Shown here one piece after another: positions 63,025 to 64,000 of a stretch of 64,000 bases of DNA. Below the pieces are notes generated by a model. That model saw only the letters and a program-made list of their open reading frames with translations. It was not told the DNA's origin and made no database searches. Numbering within the stretch: position 1 is the stretch's first letter; every line of letters starts with the position of its first letter. Origin of the DNA: Lachnoanaerobaculum umeaense (GTDB taxonomy: Bacteria > Bacillota > Clostridia > Lachnospirales > Lachnospiraceae); contig NZ_CP032364.1 in NCBI RefSeq assembly GCF_003589745.1, forward strand, positions 682,001-746,000, given 5' to 3'. Both the position numbers and the translations under genes were made by a program.

Positions 63025-64000
63025 ATGAAAATTTTTAATACACTTTCTAAGAGAAAAGAAGATTTTGTACCTATTGAAGAGGGAAAGGTTAGAATGTATG
63101 TCTGTGGACCTACAGTTTATAACCTTATTCATATTGGAAATGCCAGACCGATGATATTCTTTGATACTGTAAGAAGATATTTTGAGTATAGAGGCTATGA
63201 TGTAAATTATGTTTCAAACTTTACTGATGTAGATGATAAAATAATCAAGAAGGCAATAGAAGAGGGGGTAGATGCCTCTGTAATTTCTACGAGATATATA
63301 AATGAATGTAAGAAAGATATGGAAGCTATGAATGTACTTCCTGCTACCAAGAATCCATTGGCCACAGAAGAAATAGATGGCATGGAAGAGATGATAGGAA
63401 AGCTTATAGAAACCGGACATGCATATGTGGCAAAGGATGGTACTGTATATTTTAGAGTGAAGAGTTTTGAGGAGTATGGAAAACTTTCACATAAGAATAT
63501 AGATGAGCTTCAGTCAGGTTTTAGAGAAATCAAAGTAACCGGTGAGGAAGATAAGGAAGACAGTAATGATTTTGTGCTTTGGAAACCCAAAAAGGATGGA
63601 GAGCCTTATTGGGATTCGCCTTGGTCAAAGGGCAGACCGGGCTGGCATATAGAATGTTCAGTTATGAGTAAAAAATATCTGGGAGAGCAGATAGATATAC
63701 ATGGAGGAGGCGAGGATTTAATATTCCCTCACCATGAAAATGAGATAGCACAATCAGAGTCTGCAAGTGGAAAGAGTTTTGCCAATTATTGGATGCACAA
63801 CGCTTTCTTAAATATTGACAATAAGAAGATGAGTAAATCGCTTGGCAATTTCTTTACAGTAAGAGATATAAGTGAAAAATATGATCTTCAAGTACTTAGA
63901 TTCTTTATGCTGTCAGCACATTATAGAAGTCCTCTTAATTTCTCTGCAGAGCTTATGGAGGCTTCAAAGAACAGCCTTGACAGAATACTTACCGGAGTTG
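63025..64000 (+). CDS. cysS: Cysteinyl-tRNA synthetase (3' end beyond the window)
   Basis: Charges tRNA-Cys. AAGGAAG precedes ATG 63025, and the frame stays open to the window end (about 325 codons of an expected ~465). Class I features: Zn ligand in 'VCGPTVYN', HIGH-type 'IHIGNARPM' (~35-43), '[11 protein letters not shown]', '[14 protein letters not shown]', '[20 protein letters not shown]' (remaining Zn ligands) and 'KKMSKSLGN' (~269-277). The anticodon-binding C-terminus is missing only because the window stops. Confidence 0.95.
   Translation, partial: MKIFNTLSKRKEDFVPIEEGKVRMYVCGPTVYNLIHIGNARPMIFFDTVRRYFEYRGYDVNYVSNFTDVDDKIIKKAIEEGVDASVISTRYINECKKDMEAMNVLPATKNPLATEEIDGMEEMIGKLIETGHAYVAKDGTVYFRVKSFEEYGKLSHKNIDELQSGFREIKVTGEEDKEDSNDFVLWKPKKDGEPYWDSPWSKGRPGWHIECSVMSKKYLGEQIDIHGGGEDLIFPHHENEIAQSESASGKSFANYWMHNAFLNIDNKKMSKSLGNFFTVRDISEKYDLQVLRFFMLSAHYRSPLNFSAELMEASKNSLDRILTGV

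Noticed and set aside
63014..63025. T-box leader for cysS
   Set aside because: Only 11 bases separate ispF and cysS.

Overview
The window is a low-GC (about one third G+C), densely packed chromosomal segment of an anaerobic Firmicute. Gene content and style point to the Lachnospiraceae, possibly a Lachnoanaerobaculum-like organism. The supporting features are the PyrK/PyrDB pyrimidine pair, the family II CBS/DRTGG pyrophosphatase, the DnaD/DnaI-type replication pair, a YerC-like TrpR relative, a QueH-type epoxyqueuosine reductase, and a selenium-dependent molybdenum hydroxylase (SDMH) maturation set. The species assignment is inference. No rRNA, tRNA or CRISPR array was seen.

Layout. (1) 1-3170 is a decayed accessory patch: an ISNCY-type transposase with an in-frame stop, a frameshifted ORF6N-domain gene, a small glycine/phenylalanine-rich membrane protein, and a ZIP transporter that has lost its N-terminal half. 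(2) 3173-15390 is nucleotide biosynthesis: pyrF-pyrK-pyrD-pyrE, then a 49-aa membrane peptide, a VanZ-like protein, a small membrane protein and an M29 aminopeptidase, then purE-purM-purN-purD, then guaB on its own promoter. (3) 15460-32609 is mostly housekeeping: a sugar-nucleotide-type nucleotidyltransferase, CBS pyrophosphatase, shikimate kinase with a basic tail, a flavin reductase-like protein, murC, a DnaD/DnaI pair, prs, an orphan LytTR response regulator with two single-pass membrane proteins, proS, cca, a membrane protein on the minus strand, a glycosyltransferase, an aromatic acid exporter-like protein and RNase H. (4) 32639-38446 holds a YerC-like regulator, the polyamine transporter potABCD and a secreted L,D-transpeptidase.

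(5) 38763-54216 is the most coherent functional block. A selenium module (selD, yedF, a cysteine desulfurase, a DUF3343 protein) is followed by a xanthine/uracil-type permease and the SDMH maturation genes yqeC, yqeB and a MocA-like cytidylyltransferase. After these come guanine deaminase, a three-subunit xanthine dehydrogenase, adenine deaminase and an AzgA-type purine permease. Together they would import purines, deaminate guanine and adenine to xanthine and hypoxanthine, and hydroxylate these on a molybdenum enzyme probably carrying labile selenium. The guanine deaminase gene is preceded by a recognisable but atypical purine-riboswitch aptamer (45784-45850) followed by a strong intrinsic terminator (45865-45910). 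A 91-nt nested inverted repeat lies in the leader of the upstream permease.

(6) 54463-59387 is an amino-sugar locus (nanE, a sugar ABC binding protein and two permeases, an RpiR-type regulator), with an attenuator-like hairpin between the binding protein and the permeases. (7) 59711-64000 carries rpoD, queH, HPr, a histidine-less HPr-like protein, ispF with a cysteine-rich tail, and the start of cysS, which runs off the window.

Start codons were often moved downstream of the longest reading frame because a GGAGG-type ribosome binding site at 5-9 nt decides them. The reasons are given in each entry.
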